A stretch of 64,000 nucleotides of DNA, from contig PHDU01000004.1 of NCBI GenBank assembly GCA_002842755.1, forward strand, positions 56,839 through 120,838. The letters are read 5' to 3'. Below the pieces are notes generated by a model that did no database searches, had not been told where the DNA came from, and was given only the letters and a program-made list of their open reading frames with translations. The position numbers and the translations under genes were made by a program. Positions 9,651 to 17,988 of the stretch are shown here, one piece after another (the stretch's first letter is position 1; each line of letters opens with the position of its first letter). This DNA is from Bacteroidetes bacterium HGW-Bacteroidetes-1 (GTDB lineage Bacteria > Bacteroidota > Bacteroidia > Bacteroidales > F082).

Positions 9651-10588
9651 ATTTAATTATTGGTGCATTTACAATTGGGCTGATTCTTTCTTTGCTTTCT
9701 CTTGGAATGTTGATCAGTTTTCGGATGATCAAATTTACTGATATAACAGTTGACGGTTCTATTACCCTTGGAGCATCTCTTTCAGCAGTACTAATCATGG
9801 CAGGCTGGTCACCCTGGCTGGCTACACTTTTAGCATTTCTGGCGGGATCATTGGCAGGTATGATCACTGGAATTCTGCATACACGCTTTAAAATACAAGA
9901 AATCCTAGCAGGAATTCTTATGATGACAGCCCTCTATTCGATAAACCTGAGGATTATGGGGCGCAGCAACATACCCCTTCTGGATACCGCCACTGTTTCA
10001 TCCGGCTTTGAAAAACTACTTATAGAATTAACCGGAGGTGAAGCCAAACTGCTTGTTTTTGGCTGGCCGGTTTCTCTTGCGGATCTAGCAGTTTTTGGAA
10101 GCAGTTTGATATTATGTACACTCATTGGCATTTTGCTAACGCGTTTTCTTCGAACCCACTTTGGAACTGTATTAAGAGCAACAGGAAATAATCCGCAGAT
10201 GGTTCGGGCCCAAGGAGTTAATAACAATACTATGGTAATTTTTAGTCTTGCTTTATCCAATGGATTGGTTGCTTTGTCGGGTGCTTTACTCGCCCAATAT
10301 CAAGGTTTTGCAGATGTTCAAATGGGTATTGGGATGATGGTTTGGGGTTTGGCGAGTATTATTATTGGGGAAGCCCTGATTGGAAAAACGGGCTTAGGCG
10401 TTACTATTACCGGAGCTATTTTGGGAACCATTTTATTTCGCTTACTAATTGCAATAGCATTGCGCTGGGGATTGAATCCAAACGACCTGAAACTGGTGAC
10501 TGCTTTGTTCGTTTTTCTCGCCTTAGTAACACCCGGCATGTTCAAATCGATGAGCAATAAATTTTTTGGAGGATCACGTCATGCTTAA
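9647..10588 (+). CDS. ABC importer permease, LivH/TrpY-type
   Basis: 313 residues, almost entirely hydrophobic, with about eight to nine membrane segments, of the branched-chain amino acid permease superfamily (BPD_transp_2). Recognisable landmarks are an N-terminal LGMLISFRMIKFTDITVDGSITLGA (given in part; start of the first periplasmic/helix unit), the cytoplasmic coupling segment RATGNNPQMVRAQGVNN and the late glycine-rich GIGMMVWGLASIIIGEALIG. The coupling segment resembles GxNPxAARYAGIN of related permeases. It overlaps the STAS gene by 4 bp and the ATPase gene by 8 bp, so translation is probably coupled. With the neighbouring genes it forms one importer whose ligand is probably an amino acid or related compound. 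Confidence 0.88.
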   Translation: MNLIIGAFTIGLILSLLSLGMLISFRMIKFTDITVDGSITLGASLSAVLIMAGWSPWLATLLAFLAGSLAGMITGILHTRFKIQEILAGILMMTALYSINLRIMGRSNIPLLDTATVSSGFEKLLIELTGGEAKLLVFGWPVSLADLAVFGSSLILCTLIGILLTRFLRTHFGTVLRATGNNPQMVRAQGVNNNTMVIFSLALSNGLVALSGALLAQYQGFADVQMGIGMMVWGLASIIIGEALIGKTGLGVTITGAILGTILFRLLIAIALRWGLNPNDLKLVTALFVFLALVTPGMFKSMSNKFFGGSRHA

Positions 10589-11393
10589 AATATACGCAAT
10601 AAGTAAAACTTTTTTTCCAAACACTGTCAATGAAGTGCGTGCACTGCAAAAAGTAAGTCTTACTATTGAAGAGGGAAGTTTTACAGCTATCATAGGAACC
10701 AATGGTTCAGGAAAGAGTACGCTTCTCAATGCCATTGCAGGAACATTTTTTCCTGATGAGGGAAAAATAACTTTAGATGGTACAGAAATCATTAATTGGC
10801 CTGAATATAAAAGAGCAAGCCTTGTAGGAAGGGTATTTCAGAATCCATTCGCCGGATCAGCCGCTGAAATGACCATTGCCGAAAACATTGTAATGGCAAT
10901 GCGGCGCGGTCAAAGCCGTCCTTTGCGTCAAGCTGTTACTTTAAGTGTAAAAGAAGTTATCGCCGAAAGGGTTCGACTGTTGAAAATGGGCTTAGAAGAC
11001 CGACTGGATAATCCTATTGGAACTCTTTCCGGAGGTCAGCGGCAAGCACTCACATTATTGATGGCAACATGGTTAAAACCCAAGCTGTTGTTGCTTGATG
11101 AGCATACTGCAGCCCTTGATCCAAAAAGTGCCGCTAAAGTTTCGGAACTAACAAAAAATATCATACAGCAAGAAAAACTTACTGCCTTAATGGTGACCCA
11201 TTCCATGCAACAGGCAGTAGATCTTTCTGATCGTATTGTAATGATGCACAGGGGGCAAATTGTGGAAGACTATCGTGATGAGATGAAAAAGCGTGTTCGT
11301 GTGATCGATTTGATGGAAACCTTCGATAGGGTTCAGAAAAGAGAACTTTTTGATGAATCTGTGGCTGCTTTGCTTGAGAAGCAATATGTTTAA
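10581..11393 (+). CDS. ABC importer ATP-binding protein, TrpX-system partner
   Basis: 270 residues from ATG 10581, which is preceded by TTGGAGGATCACGTC, a good ribosome-binding site inside the end of the permease gene. Walker A is GTNGSGKST, the signature is LSGGQRQ and Walker B is LLLLDEHTAALDP; a switch histidine follows in VTHSMQQ. The unusual H in DEHTAALD is characteristic of this transporter class rather than a defect. It is the last transport gene of the plus-strand operon and supplies ATP hydrolysis for the permease at 9647. Unlike the ATPase of the opposing operon, it has no fused GHKL domain. Confidence 0.9.
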   Translation: MLKIYAISKTFFPNTVNEVRALQKVSLTIEEGSFTAIIGTNGSGKSTLLNAIAGTFFPDEGKITLDGTEIINWPEYKRASLVGRVFQNPFAGSAAEMTIAENIVMAMRRGQSRPLRQAVTLSVKEVIAERVRLLKMGLEDRLDNPIGTLSGGQRQALTLLMATWLKPKLLLLDEHTAALDPKSAAKVSELTKNIIQQEKLTALMVTHSMQQAVDLSDRIVMMHRGQIVEDYRDEMKKRVRVIDLMETFDRVQKRELFDESVAALLEKQYV

Positions 11394-11427
11394 GAGATTA
11401 ATAATGTTTCATTTAAGGTATTATATC

Positions 11428-11814
11428 ATGAAAAAATCTGTTTTGTTTTTGTGTTTTCTGTGCGCTGTCATGCTTTCTACAAATTGTAAAAAAGAAGAAA
11501 AATATGATATCTATGGAACCTATCAAAGAGCCTATAACGTTGGAGGCGAAGACTATCAGGTACAACTTAGCTTTACCGAAAACGGACTGCTTCAATGGAT
11601 TCCTGTAGATGTTATTCCAGACCATAATGCCTCCGAAGTAAGTTTTAATGTGCTTTCTGATAACAAGATAAAAATATTTAACGATACTGATTGTGGATCA
11701 GATGCTCAATATAATTTTGTAGTGACGAAAAACTATTTAACGCTGACCCCTGAAACAGAGGACTGTGATCCAAGAAATAATGCGTTGTCAGGCGAATGGT
11801 CAAAAGTTGAATAA
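11428..11814 (+). CDS. Small putative lipoprotein
   Basis: 128 residues from ATG 11428. The N-terminus MKKSVLFLCFLCAVMLSTNC is a lipoprotein signal with a lipobox ending in Cys20, followed by KKEEK. The mature part is about 108 residues of short strands (YDIYGTYQRAY, YQVQLSFTENGLLQW, LTLTPETEDC) and includes two further cysteines that might form a disulfide. This resembles small lipocalin-like or META-type envelope lipoproteins, but I cannot assign a family. It lies 34 bp after the ATPase gene and may be co-transcribed with the importer. It faces the minus-strand GNAT gene with only 19 bp between stops. Confidence 0.7.
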   Translation: MKKSVLFLCFLCAVMLSTNCKKEEKYDIYGTYQRAYNVGGEDYQVQLSFTENGLLQWIPVDVIPDHNASEVSFNVLSDNKIKIFNDTDCGSDAQYNFVVTKNYLTLTPETEDCDPRNNALSGEWSKVE

Positions 11815-11833
11815 AACAGATAGGTGTCAATCT

Positions 11834-12694
11834 TCACCCCAATTCAAATGTGGTAATCCCAAATACTTTTTCAAGCGCTAATTCAGGAGGTTTACCGTAA
11901 TACATTCTGGCACATTCAAACACATATTGCGTTTTATACTTCTTTAGAAGCCTTACGGCGGCAGTGTTTGTTAGCGGAATATCCAGAAACACCTCCTCGC
12001 CGGGGACAGCGTTCAGACACGCTTTATACAGAGCTTCCGCAACCACTTCATTGTCAGCAAAAAGCGGACAAATCTTATACCCGGATGTTGCTTTACGCAT
12101 GATTGCGAAGCCTTTCATCTGACCATCTGAAACATATTTGAAGTTCTTATTGCCTTGCATATTGAGCCAGGGTTTCAGAAACTGTGGTCGTGGAAAACCA
12201 AAACATTGGATATCGTATGAAAGCACAGCATCAAAATCAGAGAATTCTATTGAAGAAATGTGTGAATCAATAGTAAATATTTCGCCCAATTTCATGTGTC
12301 TTTCATCTCTGAAAACAGATTCAAATCCGCCTTTGCCATAAAATGATTGCATAGCCACTACACCATCCATGCCGATTGAAGCACCGCTTTCCAGACGAGA
12401 TAGAAGCATATCTCTCCGCTGATACCAAAGCTTACGACCTATTCCGAGTGAGCGGTAATAAGGTTTTACGATAAACAAGCCCATGAAACCAAAAACACCA
12501 TCATAAGAAATAATTGAACCTCCTGCTATCATTTCCTCATCCATAAAATATCCATAATGGCCATCAGGATCGGTGGCATAAAACACCTCTGCATCCTTTT
12601 CTCCCGGGTTCCAACCTTCCTCTCTGGCCCATTCAACAAGTGTTTTCACACCGTTTAAGTCTAATTTCTCAAATTTTAATGTTTCGAAATTCAT
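11834..12694 (-). CDS. GNAT family N-acetyltransferase, two-domain
   Basis: 286 residues. The N-terminal half is a GNAT fold: the segment FMGLFIVKPYYRSLGIGRKLW (given for position; about residues 70-90) contains the strand-4 V-K-P-x-x-R-S-x-G-I-G-x-x-L acetyl-CoA pyrophosphate loop, and YGKGGFE is the usual strand-6/7 signature. The C-terminal 130 residues look like the second domain found in YitH/Acetyltransf_18-type proteins, ending in YECARMYYGKPPEL-like sequence. It is last in the six-gene minus-strand operon, 27 bp after the STAS/APH gene. The substrate is unknown; small amines or amino acid derivatives are typical for this class. Confidence 0.82.
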   Translation of the reverse strand: MNFETLKFEKLDLNGVKTLVEWAREEGWNPGEKDAEVFYATDPDGHYGYFMDEEMIAGGSIISYDGVFGFMGLFIVKPYYRSLGIGRKLWYQRRDMLLSRLESGASIGMDGVVAMQSFYGKGGFESVFRDERHMKLGEIFTIDSHISSIEFSDFDAVLSYDIQCFGFPRPQFLKPWLNMQGNKNFKYVSDGQMKGFAIMRKATSGYKICPLFADNEVVAEALYKACLNAVPGEEVFLDIPLTNTAAVRLLKKYKTQYVFECARMYYGKPPELALEKVFGITTFELG

Positions 12695-12721
12695 ATTTTA
12701 CTTTGATCTATTTCCGGAAAG

Positions 12722-14971
12722 TTATTTAGATTCTTCATCAGGCATGGCTGCCATCACTTTTTCACATAAGATGGATGATACAATCAACGAGAGACGTTTG
12801 TGTTCAATTGGTCTGCTGTAATAGCATGCAATGGGCAACGCCCATTCGAGCAAAGCAATGTAATATGGAATGGAATCCTGATTTCCATTGACACTTTCGA
12901 GGGCATATTTTCGCATTTTGATCGCCAATAAAGCATTCTTATTGACCTCATCTTTATGTCTTCCCTTATAGGTTATTTCAGGAACATCGCTCAGTTGTTC
13001 TGTTTTGTAAAAACCTTTAATAAAATGAAGATAATCCACCATATCTGAACTATTTTCAAGAGGAGCATTATCGATTAAAAAAATTGCCTCAAGACGTGCA
13101 AAATCAGAAATGATCGATCGGGGTTTTGTTTCAGAAAAATCAATGAGATAAACATTCATGTTTTCGTCGAGAAGGATATTCTGCATGTTCAGATCACCAT
13201 GACAAATGCCTGTAAAATAGTTAATGCCCATTTCGCGATGCCTTGCAAATTCATGTTTTAAAAACCAATAAGGATTCAGTATTGGTTCTGATTTTTCATC
13301 CACAGAAATATATTTTTCGTCTTCTGACACACCAAATAATTCATTTACTGTTTGATAGATGTGTGGGAAAAACGTGAAGGTAGGGTCATGGTCCTTGAAA
13401 GGAAAGATAGTTTTAGTCACGGGCTGTCCATACCAGGGTTTTAAAATCCTGAGGAATATTTTGTCGAAAAGAGGCTCCAAAAATTCCATGTCAGCCTGAA
13501 GATAGTAATGAGTCAACCATTTCAATTGGCTTGATTCACCTCCAATTCCAACAAAATTATATCTAAGCGCCCCCGTTTCTCCATAATATTCATTACCAAG
13601 AACTATGGCGCTGTTGTTGAAGATATAAGGCAGTGCGAATTGCTGACAGCGTTCAGATTCTCTTTTAATTAATTCGCGATGTGCTATTTTAAGTACTGTT
13701 GGTCTCATTTTCCTTCCTTCGTGATCGTAAGAAGCTACCCGAAAAGTTTGGGCAGAATAGCCACCATGTAATTGTTCGATCATTAGTTTTGAAGAATCGG
13801 CATAAAGCAATCTGGCAAGAAATTGTTGATGCAACTCAAACGCAAAGCCGGCATTCGTTTCAATAATCAGCCTCTGCTTATCATTGGGCTTCATTTCATT
13901 CAAAGAAAAAAGCCATACAATAGGATTTTCGATCAAAAAATCACGTGCTACCAAACCAACTTCAAGTATGTTTTCAAAGGATAAACCATTTTTAATCCAT
14001 TCATTAAGCGGTTTTTCCTCAAGAGAGGAATCTATCTCAGACAGACTGAACTTTAATCCGAAAAGAGCATTGCTCTCGCTGCTTTTTGTAATCCAATGAT
14101 CAAAGTGAACAAGCTTATTTTCATCCACAATCTTCCTGAATTCTGACTTATTTGTAATTGCCAGGGTGATTGAAGGAGCGTTTTTATCGAAACTTGCAAC
14201 AATCATGAACAGCATTGTTTTATCCTGAAAGAGCTCTTCTGTTAGTTTTCGTATTGCAAGATCCAGCTTTTCAATTGAAACTTTAGAGGGTTTCGAGAGT
14301 TTAAGAAAGCCATCCGGATGATGTCCGAACGAAAGCGCTTCATGAATCAGGATTCCTGTTTTTTTTGCATCAGAAATAATCCTGAAGTCAGCATCCATGT
14401 CAAGTTTTTGTGACAAAAATCCCGAACAGTTTTCGGCAATAACAAACAAATCAGGTTCATTGGAATCATTGATTTCTGATTCTAAAAGAGACCCAAATCC
14501 AATAGAATATCCAAGTTCGTGATAGCTTACAATTTCGGAAGATCTCCAAATCTGATTTGTCTTTTCAATTTTTTCGGCAGACTGATAGGTGTATTGGATT
14601 TCATCAACAAGATAAGAATACGTTTCTTTTTTTTGTTTAGTATTTGACCTTATTATGGCCAACGCAGCTTGCACATTTTCATGAATATTGAAAACAAGAT
14701 GCAATCCAGCCATGGCCAAAACCTGATACACAAGAGGATCTATTCCAGTAAGATACAGTTCGTTTTTACTCAATAACAATCGTTTTTTTGTTTTTAGTAA
14801 AATCCTGATTCCTGCACTTGACATATAAGGACATTCAGAAAAGTCAATAATAATATCATGATTGCTTTCTGGTAATGCCATCAAGGCTTGATCCAGATCG
14901 TTACTCGTATTAGAATCAAGCCGTCCTTTGAGTTTGATACAGCTGTTTCTTTCGTCTGTTATTATCTCCAT
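12722..14971 (-). CDS. STAS - unknown domain - APH-like phosphotransferase fusion
   Basis: 749 residues from ATG 14971; an in-frame TTG lies 12 bp upstream. Residues 1-105 are a STAS domain whose serine motif is YMSSAGIRILL. Residues about 120-375 resemble the unknown domain of the STAS protein at 8427-9650 (YSIGFGSL against FALGIGSA, FGHHPDGFLKLSKPSKVS, and MLFMIVASF against VAFVILAEV). From about 380 on it is an aminoglycoside-phosphotransferase/choline-kinase-like domain: a possible lysine strand VLKIAHRELIKRE, catalytic loop HGDLNMQN at about 591-598 and metal-binding IDFSE 12 residues on. Catalytic residues are intact. The combination of a phospho-switch domain with a small-molecule or protein kinase domain is unusual. 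It sits 38 bp after the RsbW/GNAT fusion. Its substrate cannot be read from sequence. Confidence 0.82.
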   Translation of the reverse strand: MEIITDERNSCIKLKGRLDSNTSNDLDQALMALPESNHDIIIDFSECPYMSSAGIRILLKTKKRLLLSKNELYLTGIDPLVYQVLAMAGLHLVFNIHENVQAALAIIRSNTKQKKETYSYLVDEIQYTYQSAEKIEKTNQIWRSSEIVSYHELGYSIGFGSLLESEINDSNEPDLFVIAENCSGFLSQKLDMDADFRIISDAKKTGILIHEALSFGHHPDGFLKLSKPSKVSIEKLDLAIRKLTEELFQDKTMLFMIVASFDKNAPSITLAITNKSEFRKIVDENKLVHFDHWITKSSESNALFGLKFSLSEIDSSLEEKPLNEWIKNGLSFENILEVGLVARDFLIENPIVWLFSLNEMKPNDKQRLIIETNAGFAFELHQQFLARLLYADSSKLMIEQLHGGYSAQTFRVASYDHEGRKMRPTVLKIAHRELIKRESERCQQFALPYIFNNSAIVLGNEYYGETGALRYNFVGIGGESSQLKWLTHYYLQADMEFLEPLFDKIFLRILKPWYGQPVTKTIFPFKDHDPTFTFFPHIYQTVNELFGVSEDEKYISVDEKSEPILNPYWFLKHEFARHREMGINYFTGICHGDLNMQNILLDENMNVYLIDFSETKPRSIISDFARLEAIFLIDNAPLENSSDMVDYLHFIKGFYKTEQLSDVPEITYKGRHKDEVNKNALLAIKMRKYALESVNGNQDSIPYYIALLEWALPIACYYSRPIEHKRLSLIVSSILCEKVMAAMPDEESK

Positions 14972-15009
14972 AATTATTATCAATTTTTTTACAACCCGTT
15001 GCCCAACTA

Positions 15010-16494
15010 TTAATGATAGTCTTTCATGATTTCAGTCAATAACTCACTTGCTAGCTTTGATGCAATCACAATTTTTGACGGATCAACAAAAACATTGTTG
15101 AGATATTGCATTTTCAAAATATCTCCATCGCGAAGCTCCGGAACAATGCCGCTTAACATGAAGCCAGCCTTGTTTAATTCTCTTGAAAGCACTGCTGCAT
15201 AGGGAATTCCAAGTGGTATTTCGACATAAATTGTTTCAATTTTCTTCAGGCACAACTCTCTCAACTGCCTTGAAATCAATCCAACTGCATCCATCCCAAT
15301 TTGATTGACCGCAATTACAGCAATATTAAGATCAGGCTTTACGGCCGTATTGATCACAGAAAGAGTATCCAAAACATCAGGTTTTTCATGATCAGGGACT
15401 AAGATTATCTTACGGTCCAAAGCAAGATTATCATATATCTTTTTAAGGACAGGATAGAATTTTTCATTCAAATAGACTGTTCTGAAGGGTTCCTGGCTAG
15501 TTTTTAAATAAAACAGTACGACAGCCTGACGCTGTTCGCTTTTTTTACCGTCATTAATTTTTTTAAAGGTTAAGTTTTCACCTGCATATGCGAGCATTAT
15601 CCCCGTTTCTTTTGCTCCAAGACTTATATTTCCCTGCTGTGTGAAAGAATGAATGGTCACTGCTTCACTAAAAATTCCATACATATTATTGGTATGGGCA
15701 TATCTTGTGAGGAATTTTTTTGATTCTTTGAAAATGCTATGACCACGATACCGTGGATCAACCATGGCAGCGCCGGAGTCGGCTACCTTCGCGCCCTTAT
15801 GTTCGAAAAACAAACTCAGATTACCAACAATTTCACCCTCCTTATTCACAGAAACGGCAGATGTAAGAAGTCCGTTTTCTATTAACTCTCTGATCTTTTC
15901 AGGATAGTAAAACACCGAAGAATAGGTATATCCATAAACCCTATATGCAAGCCGCGAAAGCATTGAGACATCCCTGAGCTGAACAAGTCGCATGACAGGG
16001 GCATCGGTTGAAACAGCCTGTTCTGCCTCAACATTTTTTTGTTTATCTTCAATTGTAAGCAGGTCTGCAATGCTTGTTTCGGGAAGATATTTAATAAGCT
16101 CCGTTTTCTTTCCACTGCGACCGAGGTTAATCATGTTAAACTCATCGGCAAGGTTTCGCATTAATAAAAGTCCAAGAGCGGCGTTTTCCTGTTTTTCCAG
16201 TCGCTCGGCATCGGAAGGGATTCCCTGATCTTCAATTGTTATAACAAATGCTCCGGGCTTGTAGCTCACCATTATATCAAAGCTGCCAAATTCACCTTCG
16301 TCAAAAGAATTTTCAATCGTACTGAGAACGGCCTCTTCTGTTGCCAGCTCTAATTTTTTCAGATCAGATTCGGAAAAACTAAAAAGTTTTGCATAATACA
16401 GAACAAATTCCTGAGCAGAACGAATGTATAAGGTATCGGAATAAAGGCTCAGCTTTGCAATGTAATCTTTAGAAAGCAGATTTTTTGATATCAT
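15010..16494 (-). CDS. RsbW-like HATPase fused to GNAT acetyltransferase domains
   Basis: 494 residues. Residues about 10-140 form a GHKL domain of the RsbW type with G1 EDQGIPSD and G2 AALGLLLMRNLADEF. The N box reads EEAVLSTIENSF, where the usual Mg-binding Asn is Ser, so kinase activity may be weak or lost. Residues about 160-300 are a GNAT domain with the acetyl-CoA loop VDPRYRGHSIFKESKKF; the remaining 190 residues look like a second, more diverged GNAT-like domain (AVLSRELNKAGFMLSGIVPEL). Similar ATP-binding/GNAT fusions exist in other bacteria but their roles are mostly unknown. It is the fourth gene of the minus-strand operon, 38 bp after the free STAS protein, its likely partner. Confidence 0.82.
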   Translation of the reverse strand: MISKNLLSKDYIAKLSLYSDTLYIRSAQEFVLYYAKLFSFSESDLKKLELATEEAVLSTIENSFDEGEFGSFDIMVSYKPGAFVITIEDQGIPSDAERLEKQENAALGLLLMRNLADEFNMINLGRSGKKTELIKYLPETSIADLLTIEDKQKNVEAEQAVSTDAPVMRLVQLRDVSMLSRLAYRVYGYTYSSVFYYPEKIRELIENGLLTSAVSVNKEGEIVGNLSLFFEHKGAKVADSGAAMVDPRYRGHSIFKESKKFLTRYAHTNNMYGIFSEAVTIHSFTQQGNISLGAKETGIMLAYAGENLTFKKINDGKKSEQRQAVVLFYLKTSQEPFRTVYLNEKFYPVLKKIYDNLALDRKIILVPDHEKPDVLDTLSVINTAVKPDLNIAVIAVNQIGMDAVGLISRQLRELCLKKIETIYVEIPLGIPYAAVLSRELNKAGFMLSGIVPELRDGDILKMQYLNNVFVDPSKIVIASKLASELLTEIMKDYH

Positions 16495-16532
16495 AGTCAG
16501 GCAGTTAAAGGTCTATTTTTTAATGCTATTTT

Positions 16533-16874
16533 TCAATTGTTTATTGCTTTCTTCAAATCAGGAAAGATTTTAAAAATGGTTGAAAAACCTGAGATATCAA
16601 AAATTTCTTTGATATTTGGATTTAAACCAAAGAGGCTGAGTCTGGCGTTTTTTACAACCATCTTTTTTTGCAGAATCAAAAAAACTCTCAGTCCAGAACT
16701 GCTGATATAATCCAATTCTGTACAGTCCATAATTATTGATTTCGGCTCATTTTCCAGGACTGATTGAATTGCTTTTTCAAGTTGAGCTGCAGTTACAGTA
16801 TCAACACGACCGATGATTGCAATTTTTGTATAATTATCTGTTTGATCCGTTTTAATTTCCATAATAGTAAACAT
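16533..16874 (-). CDS. STAS-domain anti-sigma-factor-antagonist-like protein
   Basis: 113 residues from ATG 16874, or 109 from ATG 16862; the start cannot be decided. It is a single STAS domain of SpoIIAA/RsbV size. The conserved switch segment is IIMDCTELDYISSSGLRVFL, with the serine that RsbW-type kinases phosphorylate within SSSG. It lies between the ATPase/HATPase fusion (31 bp upstream) and the HATPase/GNAT fusion (38 bp downstream), that is, between two possible RsbW-type partners. An AAAGGAGA sequence lies about 20 bp before the upstream ATG. I infer that it carries the signal between these proteins; a sigma factor client elsewhere cannot be excluded. Confidence 0.88.
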   Translation of the reverse strand: MFTIMEIKTDQTDNYTKIAIIGRVDTVTAAQLEKAIQSVLENEPKSIIMDCTELDYISSSGLRVFLILQKKMVVKNARLSLFGLNPNIKEIFDISGFSTIFKIFPDLKKAINN

Positions 16875-16905
16875 TTAAGTGATGATTAATTAATTTTATC
16901 TCCTT

Positions 16906-17988
16906 TTAAGCATTTTTGATTTTCAGCAATAAATTATTTCGGTCATTGATGCGTGTATGTTCAACGCTTTGACATCTGGCAAGAATAAGCCTTAATCCAA
17001 TATCGTCTTCAAGATCGTTATCCTCGAGCGGGTTGTAAGCCACTCCTGCACTATCAAAATTCAAATTTACAGTGCCGTTCTTTTCCGAATAAGAAAGTCT
17101 GATGTGGATATCTGAAAAGTCTTTTTGGAGTAGCAAAACTTCTTCTGACACAAGCACTACAAAATCAGTGACCCTGACCGGAAGCAGATGTTTATCGCAG
17201 AATGAATGCAACAAAGCCTGAACCGCATAAAGGTCGTAATTGGCTGATTTGATAGGAATATCGAGGCTTCGGATACGATGAATGAAGGCTTTCGTTTTTT
17301 TCTTTACAGGATTTTCAAAAATTTGCTCAGGAGGTCCTTCTTCGTAAATAATTCCTTCATCCATATAAAAAACCCTGTTGGATATGGTGCGAGCAAACTC
17401 CATTTCATGGGTTACAATTACCATGGTCATTCCTTCTTTTGAAAGCCTTCTGATTACTGCCAGCACTTCGCTTACCATTGTTGGGTCGAGTGCTGAAGTA
17501 GGCTCATCAAACAGTAAAATTTCAGGATCCATAGCCATACAACGTGCGATAGCTACCCTTTGTTTTTGTCCTCCTGAAAGTTCATCAGGAAGGCTGTTTT
17601 CTTTTTCGGCCAACCCAACAAGCTTAAGCAGTTCAATGGCTTTTTCTTCAGCCTGTGCTTTTGATTTTCCTAAAAGTTTGATAGGTCCAATGGTGAGGTT
17701 TTCTATAACAGTAAGGTGGGCATAAAGATTGAACGATTGAAACACCATACCCATCTTCTGTCTTATTTTTGGAACATTGGTATATTTATCCATTAAGGAT
17801 ACTTCATCTATGTAAATCTCTCCACCTGTTGGCATTTCCAAAAGATTCATACAACGAAGCAGGGTACTTTTTCCTGTTCCTGAAGGGCCAATGATGGTAA
17901 TAATTTCGCCCTTATGAATGTCAACATTAACATCCTTCAGTACGACCAAATCACCATAATGTTTTGATAGATTCCTGATTTTAATCAT
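16906..17988 (-). CDS. Polar-amino-acid ABC ATPase fused to a degenerate RsbW-like domain
   Basis: 360 residues; ordinary GlnQ/HisP-type ATPases have about 240-250. Residues 1-245 are a complete ATPase: Walker [11 protein letters not shown]-loop [11 protein letters not shown], signature LSGGQKQR, Walker [14 protein letters not shown] and switch His in VTHEME. Residues about 250-358 form a second domain that reads like RsbW-type GHKL: an N-box position [11 protein letters not shown] without the Mg-binding Asn, G1-like [10 protein letters not shown] and G2-like [12 protein letters not shown]. The fused domain keeps the fold landmarks but has probably lost kinase activity; it could bind a STAS partner or nucleotide. 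It overlaps the binding-protein/permease gene by 4 bp (ATGA). The STAS gene follows it directly. Confidence 0.85.
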   Translation of the reverse strand: MIKIRNLSKHYGDLVVLKDVNVDIHKGEIITIIGPSGTGKSTLLRCMNLLEMPTGGEIYIDEVSLMDKYTNVPKIRQKMGMVFQSFNLYAHLTVIENLTIGPIKLLGKSKAQAEEKAIELLKLVGLAEKENSLPDELSGGQKQRVAIARCMAMDPEILLFDEPTSALDPTMVSEVLAVIRRLSKEGMTMVIVTHEMEFARTISNRVFYMDEGIIYEEGPPEQIFENPVKKKTKAFIHRIRSLDIPIKSANYDLYAVQALLHSFCDKHLLPVRVTDFVVLVSEEVLLLQKDFSDIHIRLSYSEKNGTVNLNFDSAGVAYNPLEDNDLEDDIGLRLILARCQSVEHTRINDRNNLLLKIKNA

